This document shows, piece after piece, positions 33,386 to 45,699 of a stretch of DNA of 64,000 nt (position 1 is the first letter of the stretch; every line of letters starts with the position of its first letter). Under the pieces are notes generated by a model. That model did no database searches, had not been told where the DNA came from, and was given only the letters and a program-made list of their open reading frames with translations. The position numbers and the translations under genes are program-made. Source of the DNA: Dryomyza anilis (lineage: Eukaryota; Arthropoda; Insecta; Diptera; Dryomyzidae); contig OX638134.1 in NCBI GenBank assembly GCA_951804985.1, forward strand, positions 82,005,679 to 82,069,678. The letters are read 5' to 3'.

Positions 33386-34612
33386 AAAGAGCATTTTTTG
33401 CAGTTGCACCAAAACGTTTTCGTGTATTGCATTCAATTAGAACTTGGAATTTGAATAAAAGTGTGCAACATGACTGTGAAAATTACTTCACAACACGAAA
33501 ACCACAATTCGAACTTTGAATGGTAACGGTAACCGTTCGCTGTGCTCTAATGATGCGTTGGCGTGTCAAGTGCACAGATTGAATGCATTTCTCATGCAAA
33601 GCTCTAATGAGTGCTGACATGCAGCATTAACACTTCCAGACCCGGGCACTGCAAGAAATTGGTCTTTATACAATGCAACGTTACAACGTTACACATTCGT
33701 CACAATTGTTTTTTTTTTATCTTCATCATCATCTTCATTCACATTATCATGCTTATCATGCAACGACATCATGTGCCGTGTGTCCTTTATCGATGGCATC
33801 ATAAACTCTGACTGTCTGATGTGTTGCAGTGTAATCACTCGTAAATCAAAAATCCAAGACCTCAATATACGATATCGCACATGCCGAACAACACCCACGA
33901 CAATACCCCGACACCCGAGTCCTTTAATTCGCAACCAGAAATCCATCTTCTTGTTGTCCTCATCATCAGTGGCAGCGGCAGCGGCAGCGGCAGCAACGGC
34001 AGCCATGCGGTGACGTTGAGATATCATTACTAGTTGCTCTCAGTGGCTCTGGTTGTGTCTACTGCTCATTCGCATTCAGTGCGCTTTGTTGCGCCGCGTC
34101 AGATAAGCGCCGCAATTGCTATGCTGCTCAGATTTGTGCTGCCCTTGGTTGCTCCTGCTCCTGCTTCGGCTGCAGCTACTGTTGCTAGTGCTGTTAACTT
34201 TAATGGCCCCCATGGGGACGTGCGAGTAAATTACTACTTTGTATATTAACTTGTGCGTCGTCATTGTTGATGATCGTTTCTTTTATTTTCTGCTATTTTG
34301 TGCGGCGCAACAACACTTTCAGCCTTGAGTCATTTTTGAAAGACAAAAACTCGGGCTACTACCAAAGATACATTTTTATTTTTCTTCAATTATAACCATT
34401 TTTTTTTGTGCATAAAATAAAAAAAGTATTACTAGACATTTTTTTTTGGCAGACGAAAGTCAGTTTATAAATATTTTTCGGCAGATTTTCAGTAGACAAA
34501 GTCAGAACGTGTATTAAGAGCTGCCCATTTTCTGCCATAAAATATGCCTAGAATCTGCTTTTAAGATTTCTCATCGCATACCCAAAACACACCAAACTAT
34601 TACTTCTTTGTG
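33386..34612. other. Non-coding segment with a GGCAGC microsatellite
   Basis: GGCAGC hexamers lie at about 33968-34003, with CATCAT triplets at about 33722-33740. The frames at 33689-34264 on both strands come from this GC-richer stretch and have no recognised domain. Confidence 0.45.
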
Positions 34613-34715
34613 TAGTATTTCGAAAAAACTATTGGAGATTGTTTTTTATTCATAGTAAAATTTCAGCAATATATATATATATATTTTTGGCCTTCTCTGA
34701 TTTAATTCTGACTTA
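34613..34715 (+). repeat. Direct repeat, left copy
   Basis: TAGTATTTCGAAAAAACTAT through an AT dinucleotide run to TTTAATTCTGACTTAA recurs at 35397 with an offset of 784 bp. Both copies are preceded by TTCTTTGTG, an end resembling that of family F. Confidence 0.8.
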
Positions 34716-35396
34716 AGGAAGCTCTCTTTATTAAAACTCGGTTTCAAATGTCCGCTTGGCCATGGAAGTCATCTCGTCCATTTTACCAGTAAGATTTATA
34801 CTCGGATTGTCGTGATATATTCGTGTCACACCCGGAAATCTGAGTACCTGCGTGAAAACCTTCGTGCGTGCTAGTAGTTGGCGTGCCTACCGATAATGTA
34901 TTTCCTATTGCAATTCGGAATTCTTAATTCGGTTATGGCATCCTCCAAATCTTTGGGCATGAATTTTTGACAACCTTTAAATCGGTGAGCATGGGTTGTG
35001 GCAACCACCTAGTCGGTGATCATGAGGTTGTTGCTACTAAACTAATACGCAGCAATTGACATTTTAAGAGAGTCTGCTTTTTGGATTAATAAGCGGTACC
35101 TGCGCTTTCTTAGTTCCACTTTATATATTCATGCAAGAATCTGGGAACCTAAAAGTTGTTGTGATGACTGTAATGAGATTAACGTTGATATTTTTATTGA
35201 TACAATCTCGGTTGTTGCAACAAAGCATAACATTAACTTCATTGCACAATGCAAAATGTGTACATGACGTTATTGCAAACGAATGCAGTTGTACGAACTA
35301 ACATTTCGGTTATAGGTTAACATAAAGTTACAACAAATGTATTTCGGTTGCCACATGAAACCTTAACTTCATACCAAAAAGAGAATTTTCTTTGTG
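34716..35396 (-). mobile_element. Old family F-like element between direct repeats
   Basis: The right end CTTCATACCAAAAAGAGAAT TTTCTTTGTG|TA is the complement of the family F left terminus (46760). Inside are words shared with F, such as CATGAGGTTG, GTTGTGGCAACCACC and GGTTGCCACATGAAACC. The left boundary is unclear and may extend before the first direct repeat. Confidence 0.45.
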
Positions 35397-35500
35397 TAGT
35401 ATTTCGAAAAAACTATTGGAGATTGTTTTTTATTCATAGTAAAATTTCAGCAATATATATATATATATTTTTGGCCTTCTCTGATTTAATTCTCACTTAA
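35397..35500 (+). repeat. Direct repeat, right copy
   Basis: Nearly identical to 34613-34715, ending TTTAATTCTCACTTAATTC; the last phrase TTAATTCTGAC is then repeated once more. Confidence 0.8.
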
Positions 35501-36512
35501 TTCTGACTTAATTCTGACCATAAATGTGATAATCCTATAAAAATTATTGTCTTGTAATATTTCGATAGTTATATCCTCAAAATATCTTGTACTTGACTGT
35601 TCCTTTATTACGTTTGACAAATCCAAGGTTATAAATCTTTATCTACTGTACTAAAATATCGAATTGTTGATAATCATGGTGAGTTTGGTTTTTTTTCTGC
35701 GTTTCTATTATTTTTAGCAGTACAAGTTTGGTTACGGTATCCGAATCCGGTCATAATCATTTAGTGAAAATGTGCGGCATAAACATTTTACGATGAATTT
35801 ATTGCAATGGTTGTATGTTGCTGGCAGCATGTTGGTATTGCTGTTTGTGATCATGAAAATCGTACAACGACCGTACAATAATGAGCAAATGAGTGCGAGT
35901 ACTTTACGAGTGCTGCCACTGCACTGCCACATAATCAACCCTTCAGTTGGTTGCCAGTGCTGCCCATTTGCATTTTTCTTGCGTTGCAGTTTTTGCAAAT
36001 AAAAATTGCTGTCGTTCGTTGTTGTTGCTACTGCTGATGCGACTGCTGGCTGCTGTTGCTGATGCAGCGCCATCATAAAATTGACGAATCGTTTGATTGC
36101 TGCCTCGACTGCCTTATGTTGCCAAGAAGTGTCTTTTGCAGCAACAACAGCAAGTACACGAACTACTTGTGCAGTTGCCTTTTGCCATGTGTATGTTGGC
36201 AACATTGTTGATTAATGTTTGGTTTGTGTGGAACGCGATTTGAATTTGAAAATGGCACACAAGATGTTGTTGTCAATGGGCCATCAATTGGTTTCTGGCG
36301 TGTAATTCGGCTGACATTTGCCACTCACCACCGACAACTGCCGTAGCGGTCGTCCTTTTTTTTGCTGATGCCATGACAAATGCAACATTGTTGCTGTGAC
36401 TTTATGCAGCAGCAGCCGTTGCTGTCTTTGTTGATTTTTCGAGATGTTTTAGTGTCGCTAAGAAGACAAAGCATTACAAATTTACAATTTCTTAAATACA
36501 AAGTGTCTTTTT
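35501..36512. other. Non-coding segment containing the longest open frame of the window
   Basis: A minus-strand ATG frame spans 35732-36205 (157 residues) with a QQQQ run, AVASAVATTT and a hydrophobic middle. The stretch is richer in GC and in CAG/CAA words than its surroundings, which lengthens chance frames. I recognise no family, signal or splice context, so I do not call a gene. Confidence 0.35.
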
Positions 36513-38100
36513 TACAGAAAAATTTCAGTTATTGATTTTATTCATCAATATTATGAATTTTTTCACCAACTAACAGATTCTTCTAATGGATTAATTCATA
36601 AAACAGAAAAATACATAAACGACAGCTACGTAAGAAAATAAATAAACGGTTAAAATTAATAAAAATTAAATATATAATAAAATATTATAATTTATTTTTA
36701 AAATAAGTCTTCAAAATTTGATAAAGTATAGAGAAAACTTCTTGGAAACAAGAAGTTTAAGTTGAAAAATAAAAAGACGAGAATGTTATAAAAATGTTAA
36801 ATTCGGAAAATTTATTATCGTTTATTTTAAACTAATATTTTTTTTTCCAAAAAATTGATAATTTTAAAAATCGAAATAAGTTTTTTTTTTAACAAAAAAA
36901 AAAACTTTTGAAATTTTTTTTTTCGAACAAATAAAATTCTTCCGATTTTTTTTTTATTTTTTTTTATTTATTATCGTTTATTTTGAAAATAATAATTTTT
37001 TTTTTTCCAAAAAATTGATTATTTTTAAAATCGAAATATATTTTTTTTTTTACAAAAAAAAAATTTCGAAATTTTTTTTTTCGAACAAATAAAATTCTTC
37101 CGATTTTTTTTTTAAATAATTCAAAAAACCTTTTTTTTTTGAATATATCATGGTGAACAAGATGTTTTTATTTTTTATAATCGGAAATTTTATTATCGTT
37201 TATTTTTAAACTATTTTTTTTTTCAAAATACATAAATGAAGTGATAGGATTTTTTTTTCAAATTTGTCTAATGAAAGTTTTTTTAAATAAAAAAAAAAAA
37301 TAGGTGTCTGAAAATATAAATGTTTTCAAACAAAAAATCGACAAAAAAGTCTGAAAAATAATTTTTTTCGAAAAAAAAAAATTTCGAACAAAAAAATTCT
37401 TTCGATTTTTTTTTCGAAAATATAAAAATATCAAAAAACATTTTTTTTTCGAACAAAATATTTTTTTTCCAAAAAAAAAAATATCGAACAAAAAAATTCT
37501 TCGGATTTTTTTTTCGAAAATAAAAAAAATAAAAAAACTTTTTTCGAACAAAACTTTTTTTTTTCTATTATATCGCAAGATGATTTTATTTTTATTATCG
37601 GAAATTTAATTATCGTTTATTTTGCAACTAATATTTTTTTTTCGAAATTAATGATAAAATAAAATTTAGTTAATAAATTTTTTTTCGAATTTTGACAAAT
37701 TTTATTTTGCCAAAAAAAATGATTAAATTTTTTTTTTTTGAAAACAAAAAAATATGTGTCTGAAAAAATAAATGTTTTCAAACATTGAAAATTCTTTTCA
37801 CATTTTTTCTTCGAATTTTTTTTTTACGATTTTTTTATTCGAAAAAAAAGTATAAGAATTAATAATGGTGAATTTGTCAAAAAAAAAAGGATTTGAAAAT
37901 TTTTTTTTTTTTTTTTTTTTAATAAAAAATTCTAAAAATAAATGTTTTGGAACAAAAAAAAAATTTTTTTTTTCGAACAATAATTATTCTTCCGAATTAT
38001 TTTTTTCGAACAAAAAAAAAAAATAGAAAATTTGTTGAACAAAAAAAAAGTTTTCGAATGAATCATGGTGCAGAAGATTTTATTTTTCTGTTTTCGGAAT
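36513..38100 (-). repeat. Family A right arm plus expanded A/T homopolymer core
   Basis: TACAGAAAAATTTCAGTTAT and CAATATTATGAATTTTTTCACC (36513-36565) match a complement of the family A right arm. About 1.4 kb of TTTTTTTCGAAAAA and AAAAATTCTTCCGATTTTT blocks follows. The phrase TTATTATCGTTTATTTT recurs near 36812, 36967, 37190 and 37608, and ATCATGGTGAACAAGAT-like phrases near 37147 and 38059, so longer periods of about 155, 220 and 418 bp are superposed. No left arm is visible. All frames here are F/K-rich translations. Confidence 0.6.
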
Positions 38101-39480
38101 ATAATTATATTTGAACCAGGAAAAAATAATATATAAAATATAATATACGATAAACATAAATTTTCGCATAACCGTGTTCATTTAAAATACAGGTTAATTA
38201 GAATTATCACCACAAAGAAATGTCATATCTCAAATAACGCATATACGATTTTAGCTACATGGACCAGCTCATTTTACACCTTTGGGAATATAAGACCCCG
38301 CAAAAGTGCCTGTTTCATAAAGGTAATGTCTAAAAATGATTTATGTCGAAATTTAACCTACTCCCCACCTCACCTACTACCACACACAACACTTGATGTC
38401 AGACCTCAAGAGCAGCACTTGTCTTCGCCGCAATTGCTGTTAATTTAAAATATATTTTCTACACATTGCCGCAAACGCAACATCTCAGCAACTGTCGGAA
38501 AAAGTTGTTGCTTTTGCTGTTGTTGGCGGTAAAGCAAAAGCCTATCTCATGCATCATCTTCATCATCATCATCATTATCATCATCATGATCGTCTTCATG
38601 GCACTCGCAGATGAACAAACTGCAGGTGGAAGAACCGACATTTGAAGAAAATAATAAAAAGATACCTTACAAAGTTTTCATTGTTGGGGGGGTGGTTGGT
38701 GCTGCTGACTTGGAAGATGTAATTTTCACCTTTGCACAGATTCGCAAAACTTAACACACATTTGAAGCAGCCACTAACACATTCACATACATGTCCTTCA
38801 ACCCATTTAGAACTCATTTTTTTTTCTTTTTTATTTTTCTTTGCAATTTTTTAAGTATCTGCCTGCAGTCGTCAGCAACATGCTGCCAACACATTCTACC
38901 AGCTTGCTCCAACTCCTGCGGTCCTTAAATTGTGTCAGACATTTTGAAATTGTTAACAAAACCGCCTGTCAGTCAGCGAACGCAGCGCAGCACAGCACAG
39001 CACAGCACAGCGGCAACAAACAACTGCTGCTGCATACAAAATAAATTCATGGATTTACGTGCTGCCGCTTACGATATCCTCAGCGGGCCTCGAGAACAGC
39101 AGCAGCAGCGGCAACATGAGCAGCATCGCAGCAACAGGAAGAGGTCCTGGCGCTTAAATTGGTTTGTGTGTGTGTCATGCGTGGCATTTCGACGCCTTTT
39201 TCCGCAGTGCCCCACATCATATCCTTGTCATTGTTTTAAGCAGTTGTTTTTTTTGATACGCATAAAAAACTCGATATTTTTTTCTACTCATTTTTGATAC
39301 GCTTTCATCGGTATGTTTTTGTTTTGTATGCAAAACCATAATTTTACACATTACATCGCAAATCATTATTCTGCACAAATGCACGTTTGACACACAGTGG
39401 GGCGAAACCTAAAAGAAAGTAAGACAAAATATAAAAAGTATTGAATTAAAAAAATTAATAAAAAAAATTAAGAAGTGTGT
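38101..39480. other. Non-coding segment with CAT and CACAG microsatellites
   Basis: CATCAT/ATCATC triplets lie at about 38548-38588, a GCACA run at about 38985-39010 and GCAGCA at about 39100-39110. Short frames (38932-39297) are repeat translations. No gene recognised. Confidence 0.45.
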
Positions 39481-40506
39481 TTATTTCTCTAAATATTTTT
39501 AACCCCGAATGATATTTTTGTTAAATTAAACATATTCCCGGTATGGGACTTCTCAAATTGAGACGAAATTAATACTTTTATAAATGGTACAGTTTCCTGA
39601 ACTACATATTTCCCCAAGTAAATGTTTCCCTGTATTTCCCCGGAATGTGGACTTCTCGAATTTCTGGTATTACATAATACCTTGAGTGGATGTTTCCCTG
39701 AAGTGTATATATCCCCTGAAAGAGAACTTCTTGAATCGAAATGAATACTTCCAATTATATACTTCTCCCTGAACGTTGGATGTTTGCTAAAATGTATATG
39801 TCTTAAATGACAACTATCCCAAAATGAGTCTTTCTCGAATGGACACTACTCCTTAATTATTACAAATTTTCAATACACCGGGAAATATTTCGCGAAATTT
39901 ACACATTAACATATTGGACACATCTTCGAATAAACATTTAGCAATTGATCAATCACCGAATCATATTTTTTCAGAAACTAAAACTTTCTCGAAATGGCCA
40001 CTTTATCTAAATCAGCAGTGCGAAATGTTAATTTCACCTAATGAATATTTCTTCGAAATGAATGGGCATTTTTATCGACGGACATTTACTTATAATTTTC
40101 ACAAAATGGATAATGTTCCGAAATAGATATTGTCCCAAAATGTACTTCACATAACATATCACAAAATTTACACATTCGAATAAAAATTCCCCGATTGAGC
40201 AATCCACAAATCATAATTTTAAGATACTAAAAATTTCTCGAAATGGCTACTTCATCGAAATGGGCGGTGCGAAGTGTACATTTCACCTAATGAATATTTC
40301 TTTGAATTTAATGGGCAGTTCCCAGAATGAACATTGTGCTCTATTAACATTTTCAAGACTAATAATTTCCATGAAATAGATATTGTCCCAAAATAGATAT
40401 TCTACCAAAATATACTTCACATAACAAATATTAAATCTAAAAATATTTCAGTGATATATGTAGATACCCCCCCGTATTTCACATTCTCTTCAAATTGGGA
40501 CTTTTA

Positions 40507-40806
40507 ATAATAGTTTGGCGCTACAGTCCTGTATAGAACTTCAGCCGAGCTCTCTCACCATTTTGAGCTGTGCGTGTTATATTTGTACTCAAAGTGGTGG
40601 GACCTACAGTTTATTGCCGAATCCGAACGGCGGGTGAGAGCTTTTCATAGGCAATGGTTTTACTCTCGTAGGTTTGCCATTTACTGAAGAGAGGTAGCGC
40701 GGTATAGAAAAATGTTTCTATGAAAAGATGTTGTTAGCCCCTGTCCAGGCTTGAACCGGGGGCCTTTCGGCTCGCAGTCCAACGCACTAACCACTGAGCT
40801 ACCGCG
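40507..40806 (-). mobile_element. tRNA-derived SINE, copy 3 (best preserved)
   Basis: This 300-bp copy is on the minus strand and is flanked by a perfect 10-bp duplication GGGACTTTTA (40497-40506 and 40807-40816). Complements of the A box (about 40792-40802, TGAGCTACC) and B box (GGCTTGAACC, 40748-40757) are intact. The 3' tail is ATTATT at 40507. It gives the 5' start as CGCGGTAGCTCAG, supporting the starts chosen for the other copies. Low divergence suggests a younger insertion than copy 4. Confidence 0.9.
40748..40802 (-). promoter_or_regulatory. Internal pol III promoter of SINE copy 3
   Basis: The A box TAGCTCAGTGG and B box GGTTCAAGCC lie on the minus strand with tRNA-like spacing; both match consensus better than in copies 1 and 4. 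Confidence 0.6.
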
Positions 40807-41270
40807 GGGACTTTTACTAAAAGATATTTCCTAATAATGGACATTTTTCTGGAAATAGTAATTTTCGGAAATGGACATTTTCCAAAATAACCCACGAATG
40901 TTAATTTTGCCGAAATGAACTGTTTTCCGAAATAAACATTTATCTGAAATAGACACACATTTCTTCGAAATGGATACTTTTTCGAAATGTACACTTCTCC
41001 GAAATGAACTAATCCCCGAAATAGAACTTATTGGAAACGTATTGACTCGAGTACTTTTCTGAATGGTAATTTTCATAAAATTTTTGCATTATTTCGAAAT
41101 AACCAAATGAATATTACTATGAAATTGATATTAACCCGAATTTAAAATTTCCTCAAAATTGAAAATTTCTCAAAGGGACGTTTTCCGGAAATGGAGATTT
41201 CTTCAACTGGGCATTCTTCGAATGATTCTTTCATCCGAAAAGAAATCTCTGCTAAAAACGATTCATCGTC

Positions 41271-41683
41271 TATTCAAATGAACATCGATTATGATTTAAA
41301 AAATAGTTATTAATTGAAAAATATTAATATTAGAATACTTTATCCCACTGTTTGAACCCGTTTCAATTTCAAACGTTTTTTTTTTTTTTTTTTAATTCTG
41401 TTTGTCTCTACTTTTTCTTTTTCTGCTTGGTTTAATTTCTCTCATGTGCATCACGTTTTGCGTATGTGTTGTTGGTGGGTGTTTTTAGAAGGACTGACAA
41501 GAAAGTGCGAAAAAGGTGCTACAATAAATAACGCCATTTTAATATTATATACGGCCCGAACATATATTATGACCGCATTACAGTCAGTCGCGTGCAAAAC
41601 TAAATTATTCAAAAAATTTGAAATGGAAACAAACTGCCTAACTGGCAGCCAGTGCCAAATGATAGCAACAATATTTCTGCATA
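41271..41683. other. Non-coding spacer
   Basis: A T16-18 run lies at about 41377-41394. No gene recognised. Confidence 0.4.
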
Positions 41684-42767
41684 CACAGTAAAAAAAATGA
41701 AACGAAATTCATTAATATGATAAACGAGCATTCAATGGGAAAAAATTAAATATTCAGAATTGATGAATGATTCTTAAATACTGTGAAGAGGTATTCAAAA
41801 TACCGAATTTGTTTTTTTAGATAAAGATTTTACATCAATAAAAAGAAAATTCATCAAATTGATGAATAACAGTTTTTTTCGGTGCATGTTTTTTGTTTAA
41901 TTTTAATGATAAATAAATATTTTTGATGAATAAGCTTTCTTTGATGAAAATTCATCATATTAATGAGCTAATTCATAATTTTTTTTAATACTAGATGTTA
42001 AATATCAAAAGTTCCTTGATATTATAAATATTTTGTCAAAAATAAAAGTTAATTCATCATATTGATGAATAACAACATTTATTTCATTAGTGAAAATACA
42101 TTATTTGTAGAAACAAAATCATATTATTGAGCAACAGTAGTTGTAAAAAACTGTTATTCAATATTATATATTTGTTCCTTACGATGACGATTATTCAACA
42201 ATGTAACATTTATATAATGAACACACATTGTATTTTCATCAATTATCAGTGAAAATACATTATTATCATGAAAACTTTCATAATATTTACTAATAGTAGA
42301 TAAAAACAGTAGTTTGTTCATTATATTGATGAACATTTAGAATATTTTGTACAAAATGAAATGTAGTTCATCATATTGATGAATACTTATTAGTTATAGA
42401 TTCATTGATGAAAATACATATTTTATAAAATAACTGTTAGTATTGATGAAGAATAGTTCTTAACAATCAATAGTTCTTCAATATTATGAAAAAAAAAACC
42501 ATCACCATCTTACCGAACACCGTAAGATGATGATTTTTAACAATGTAAAAACAGTTCATCAAATTAATTAACAAAAAATGTTGTTTCTTTGTAAGTTCAT
42601 CATTTATTTGAAAAATACATTGAATTAATGAACAATTTCATAATATTAATGAATGGTATATATGTAAAATTATTAGTTCTTTAATAGTGTGAATTTGATT
42701 TATATAAAGATGTTTTCATCAATAAACAGACGTTCATCAAATTGATGAACACCGCTTTTTTTCAGTG
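41684..42767. mobile_element. Family C element, longer relative of family A
   Basis: This 1,084-bp element has TA on both sides (41682-41683, 42768-42769) and ends CACAGTAAAAAAAATG / CTTTTTTTCAGTG. The interior is full of TTCATCATATTGATGAA-type palindromes and ATTGATGAA words as in families A and B. A separate short stem CATCTTACCG...CGTAAGATG lies at about 42508-42528. There is no transposase frame. Confidence 0.75.
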
Positions 42768-42769
42768 TA

Positions 42770-44042
42770 ATGATTTTTGGACGTTTGTATCTCTCAGTAT
42801 GTGTGAGTGCGCAAAAGATGTCCTGCTTTACCAACGCCAAACAAATTTATAACATGTAAAATTTGCTCAACTGGGCGTTAAAATGAGCTATGAGCTCACA
42901 AAGGCTGAATGCTCGCGAATGAACGAAGCCACCTTTTGTTGGCAGTGCATTTGGCAGCCTCATGATTAGGAGCATTACACGAAAAAAAGAAACGAAAAGA
43001 CATCGAGAGAGAGAAGGACCTTTTTGCCTTCGCAACACTTTAACCTCTTGCATCCTTTGCAACGACTGACATTTTATTTTATATATGTTTTTGAATTATT
43101 ATGGCGCTTGGTTGTTCATGTTGTTGTATTTGTTTTGTAGTATTTGTTTTTATTGTTGTTGTTGTTATATTCCGAGTGCCCGCGCGCCAAAGTATATTAG
43201 AATTTATGGTGCGTGTGAATTTCTAACAACAGTTATAAACGATTTTTTATTGCATGCATTTCGAGCTCACTCTCACTCACACTCACACACACTCGCACAT
43301 ACACATACAGCACAGGCTCTTGTCAAGGATTTACCTTCTGCGCTGAAGTGTCGACGTGTTGATTGCGATTTATTGCATAACGCATGGCTAACAAGCGCCA
43401 GAGTGTGGGGGTCTAACAAACGCTAAATGTCCTGCTCCAACTTGAACACCTCATCCTCTGCAAATTGCTCATATATGAGTGAAAAGGGTAGCACGCGGCG
43501 TGTGTGATTCTAGCGGGTGACTCTGCGAGTTCTCTATAACACAATAAATATATACGGATTCTTTAAAGCGCAACAAAAAAAAAAAAAAGATATAATAAAA
43601 AAACAAAAACAAGTTAATTCAAAAGCCTAAATTATGGTTTTTAGAAAATTTTGTGGCAGCGCCTAATACGCTCTTCTGTGTGTGTCATATGCGATGAATA
43701 TTTATGTTGTATTTTGACAGATTTATTTTATTTCTGTTATTTCTTTTAAATTATGACCTAAAAAAGATCATGGGCTATAGGAAAATTATCAGCTGCATTT
43801 GATATTTTTCTAGATGCAATAAATTATTTAAAGCTTTATTTAGGCTTTTCAATACTATTTTAAGACCATTTTAATATAAGACTTTAAATTCACCATTTAG
43901 GTGACTTTTTAAATTAAGTAAGTAAGTATTAATAATTCGGTGCTTTATCGTTTCGATAGTTAAGTAATTTATAATATTTTAATATTTTACATTTAGGAAA
44001 TATGAATTCGATTTCTCAATACAGACAAGGTTCTCAAACGAT
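42770..44042. other. Non-coding segment with a CACTCA microsatellite
   Basis: CTCACTCACACTCACAC lies at about 43266-43300. The 113-residue frame at 43085-43426 starts with a low-complexity C/F/Y run and has no domain. No gene called. Confidence 0.4.
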
Positions 44043-44044
44043 TA

Positions 44045-45305
44045 CACGGAGGGAAAAAAGTTCTAAAATCCAGAAGGAATCAAGAAGAATACGGAGTGAT
44101 ATACAGCTAAACCGAAAAATTCTTAATTTCAAGAAATGGATTTTCTTAGTTGTCAAAAAAGTAACTAAGGAGAATTATTCTTAGATTCAGTTATTAATTT
44201 CTTGGTTATCAAAAAAGTAACTAAGTAGAATTATTCTTAGATTCAGTTATTAATTTCTTAGGTATCAAAAATGTTGTTGTTGTTTTCGTCCCAAAATTTA
44301 ATGAACACGTGTTCGTATATTTGTTGTTTTTTCGATCCTGCTTTGTCGCTTTTATATTTTGCTTTTACTTTGTCCGTCTGTCAGCCCCATCTGTTTGTTC
44401 GTGTGTCTGTCTGTCGATATGTTGAAAGTAACTAACATAAGTAAGCTAACATAAAATAAAAAAATATAGTAGAGTTAATTTATTGTTTATTTAGAACTTT
44501 ATTATCTATATGCATTTTTATATAGTAAATGACTTCTTTGAATACTTAATGTAATTGAATTGTTTATTTTATTTTTATTATTATTTAATTTAATCTCTGT
44601 TTATTATTCTGAAACCGTTTACTTTACTTACCTTATACACTATCTCCTCTTCTGTTTCCTCTTCTGTTGGTTATGTATAAACCCTTCGCACGTTGCCTAT
44701 AAGCATTGTGTAGTGTATTTAGATAACAATGGAAAGAAATCAACTTGGTATTTATGCAAAATTGAACTCGAGTTTATGTTTACGAACTGAAACCATACCA
44801 ATATTCGTAGGAAAAATCGTTTATTCTATTTGCCGTTTTTTGATACCTAAGAAGAAAAAAATTTGCAATCCAGACAAATTGTTCTTAGTTACTTTTTTGA
44901 TACCTAAGAAATTAATGTCTGAATATGTAGAAAAATTTGGCTTAGTTACTTTCAACAGACAGACAGGCAGACTAACAAACAGATGGTGACCTCGCAAAAC
45001 AAAGAATACAGACATAGCAATATCGATGAAAACAACAACAATACATGAACACGTGTTTTGTTTGCGATGAATACAGCAACAATTTTGCGTGTTCTTTTTG
45101 GTTTTTAATAATCAATAAATTAACTTCTGAAAATCCAGTTGAATAAAGTTTGTTTACTTTTTTGACAACTAAGTAATTTGCTTTCTTGATATCCAGATGA
45201 CAAATTCTTGAATTTTAGTAGTATTTTATTGATATTAGACAAATTCTACTATTTTTCTTTCTAAACGAATTCTTCTCGAGTTTTAGAATTTTATTTCCCT
45301 CCGTG
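44045..45305. mobile_element. Family D MITE, copy D2, with internal tandem repeats
   Basis: This 1,261-bp element runs TA|CACGGAGGGAAAAAAG to TTTCCCTCCGTG|TA. Near the left end a unit of about 56 bp (GAATTATTCTTAGATTCAG ... ATCAAAAAAGTAACTAAG) is repeated at 44172 and 44228. Complementary words (TTAGTTACTTTTTTGATACC) occur at about 44885-44905, so the interior is partly fold-back. The two small frames (44002-44184, 44729-44989) show no domain. Confidence 0.8.
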
Positions 45306-45307
45306 TA

Positions 45308-45699
45308 TAAACGATTTAAATGAACAGAAATGGTTTAAATTCTTTACATAAATATAAAAATATACAGATTTTTATTGTTGACTATTGTTTAATTCCACTT
45401 GACAATCAAAAAAATTTGTTTACAAATAAATTCAAATTGATTTAATTGATGGAAAACGTTTTGAATTCAATAGGTATAAAAATGAAAATATTTGCAATGA
45501 TGTAATTGACTAAAAATCATTTGAATTAAAATTCTCAAACTACTTTCGTATTACATTGGATCGGCTTTCCAGAAATAGTATTTTAAAAGTAGTCCATACA
45601 TAACATACATAATTTTCCATTAGTTCAAATTTAATAAAATAATAAACTTCCCGGGTAGTTTTTATAATTTTCTGGATTTTCGTGCATTTTCCGGTTCAC
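45308..45699. other. AT-rich non-coding spacer
   Basis: Nothing recognised. Confidence 0.4.

Larger units (their letters stand above)
39481..41270. repeat. Degenerate 17-bp minisatellite array
   Basis: The unit is close to CGAAATGGACATTTCTC; exact 17-bp spacing is clearest at about 40900-41030. A longer block starting TCGAAATGGCCACTT (39990) returns as TCGAAATGGCTACTT about 249 bp later, so older higher-order copies exist. The SINE at 40507-40806 interrupts it. Confidence 0.7.

Noticed and set aside
34613..35500. LTR retrotransposon bounded by 105-bp repeats
   Set aside because: No primer-binding site, polypurine tract or coding region seen; kept only as an open alternative in the findings.
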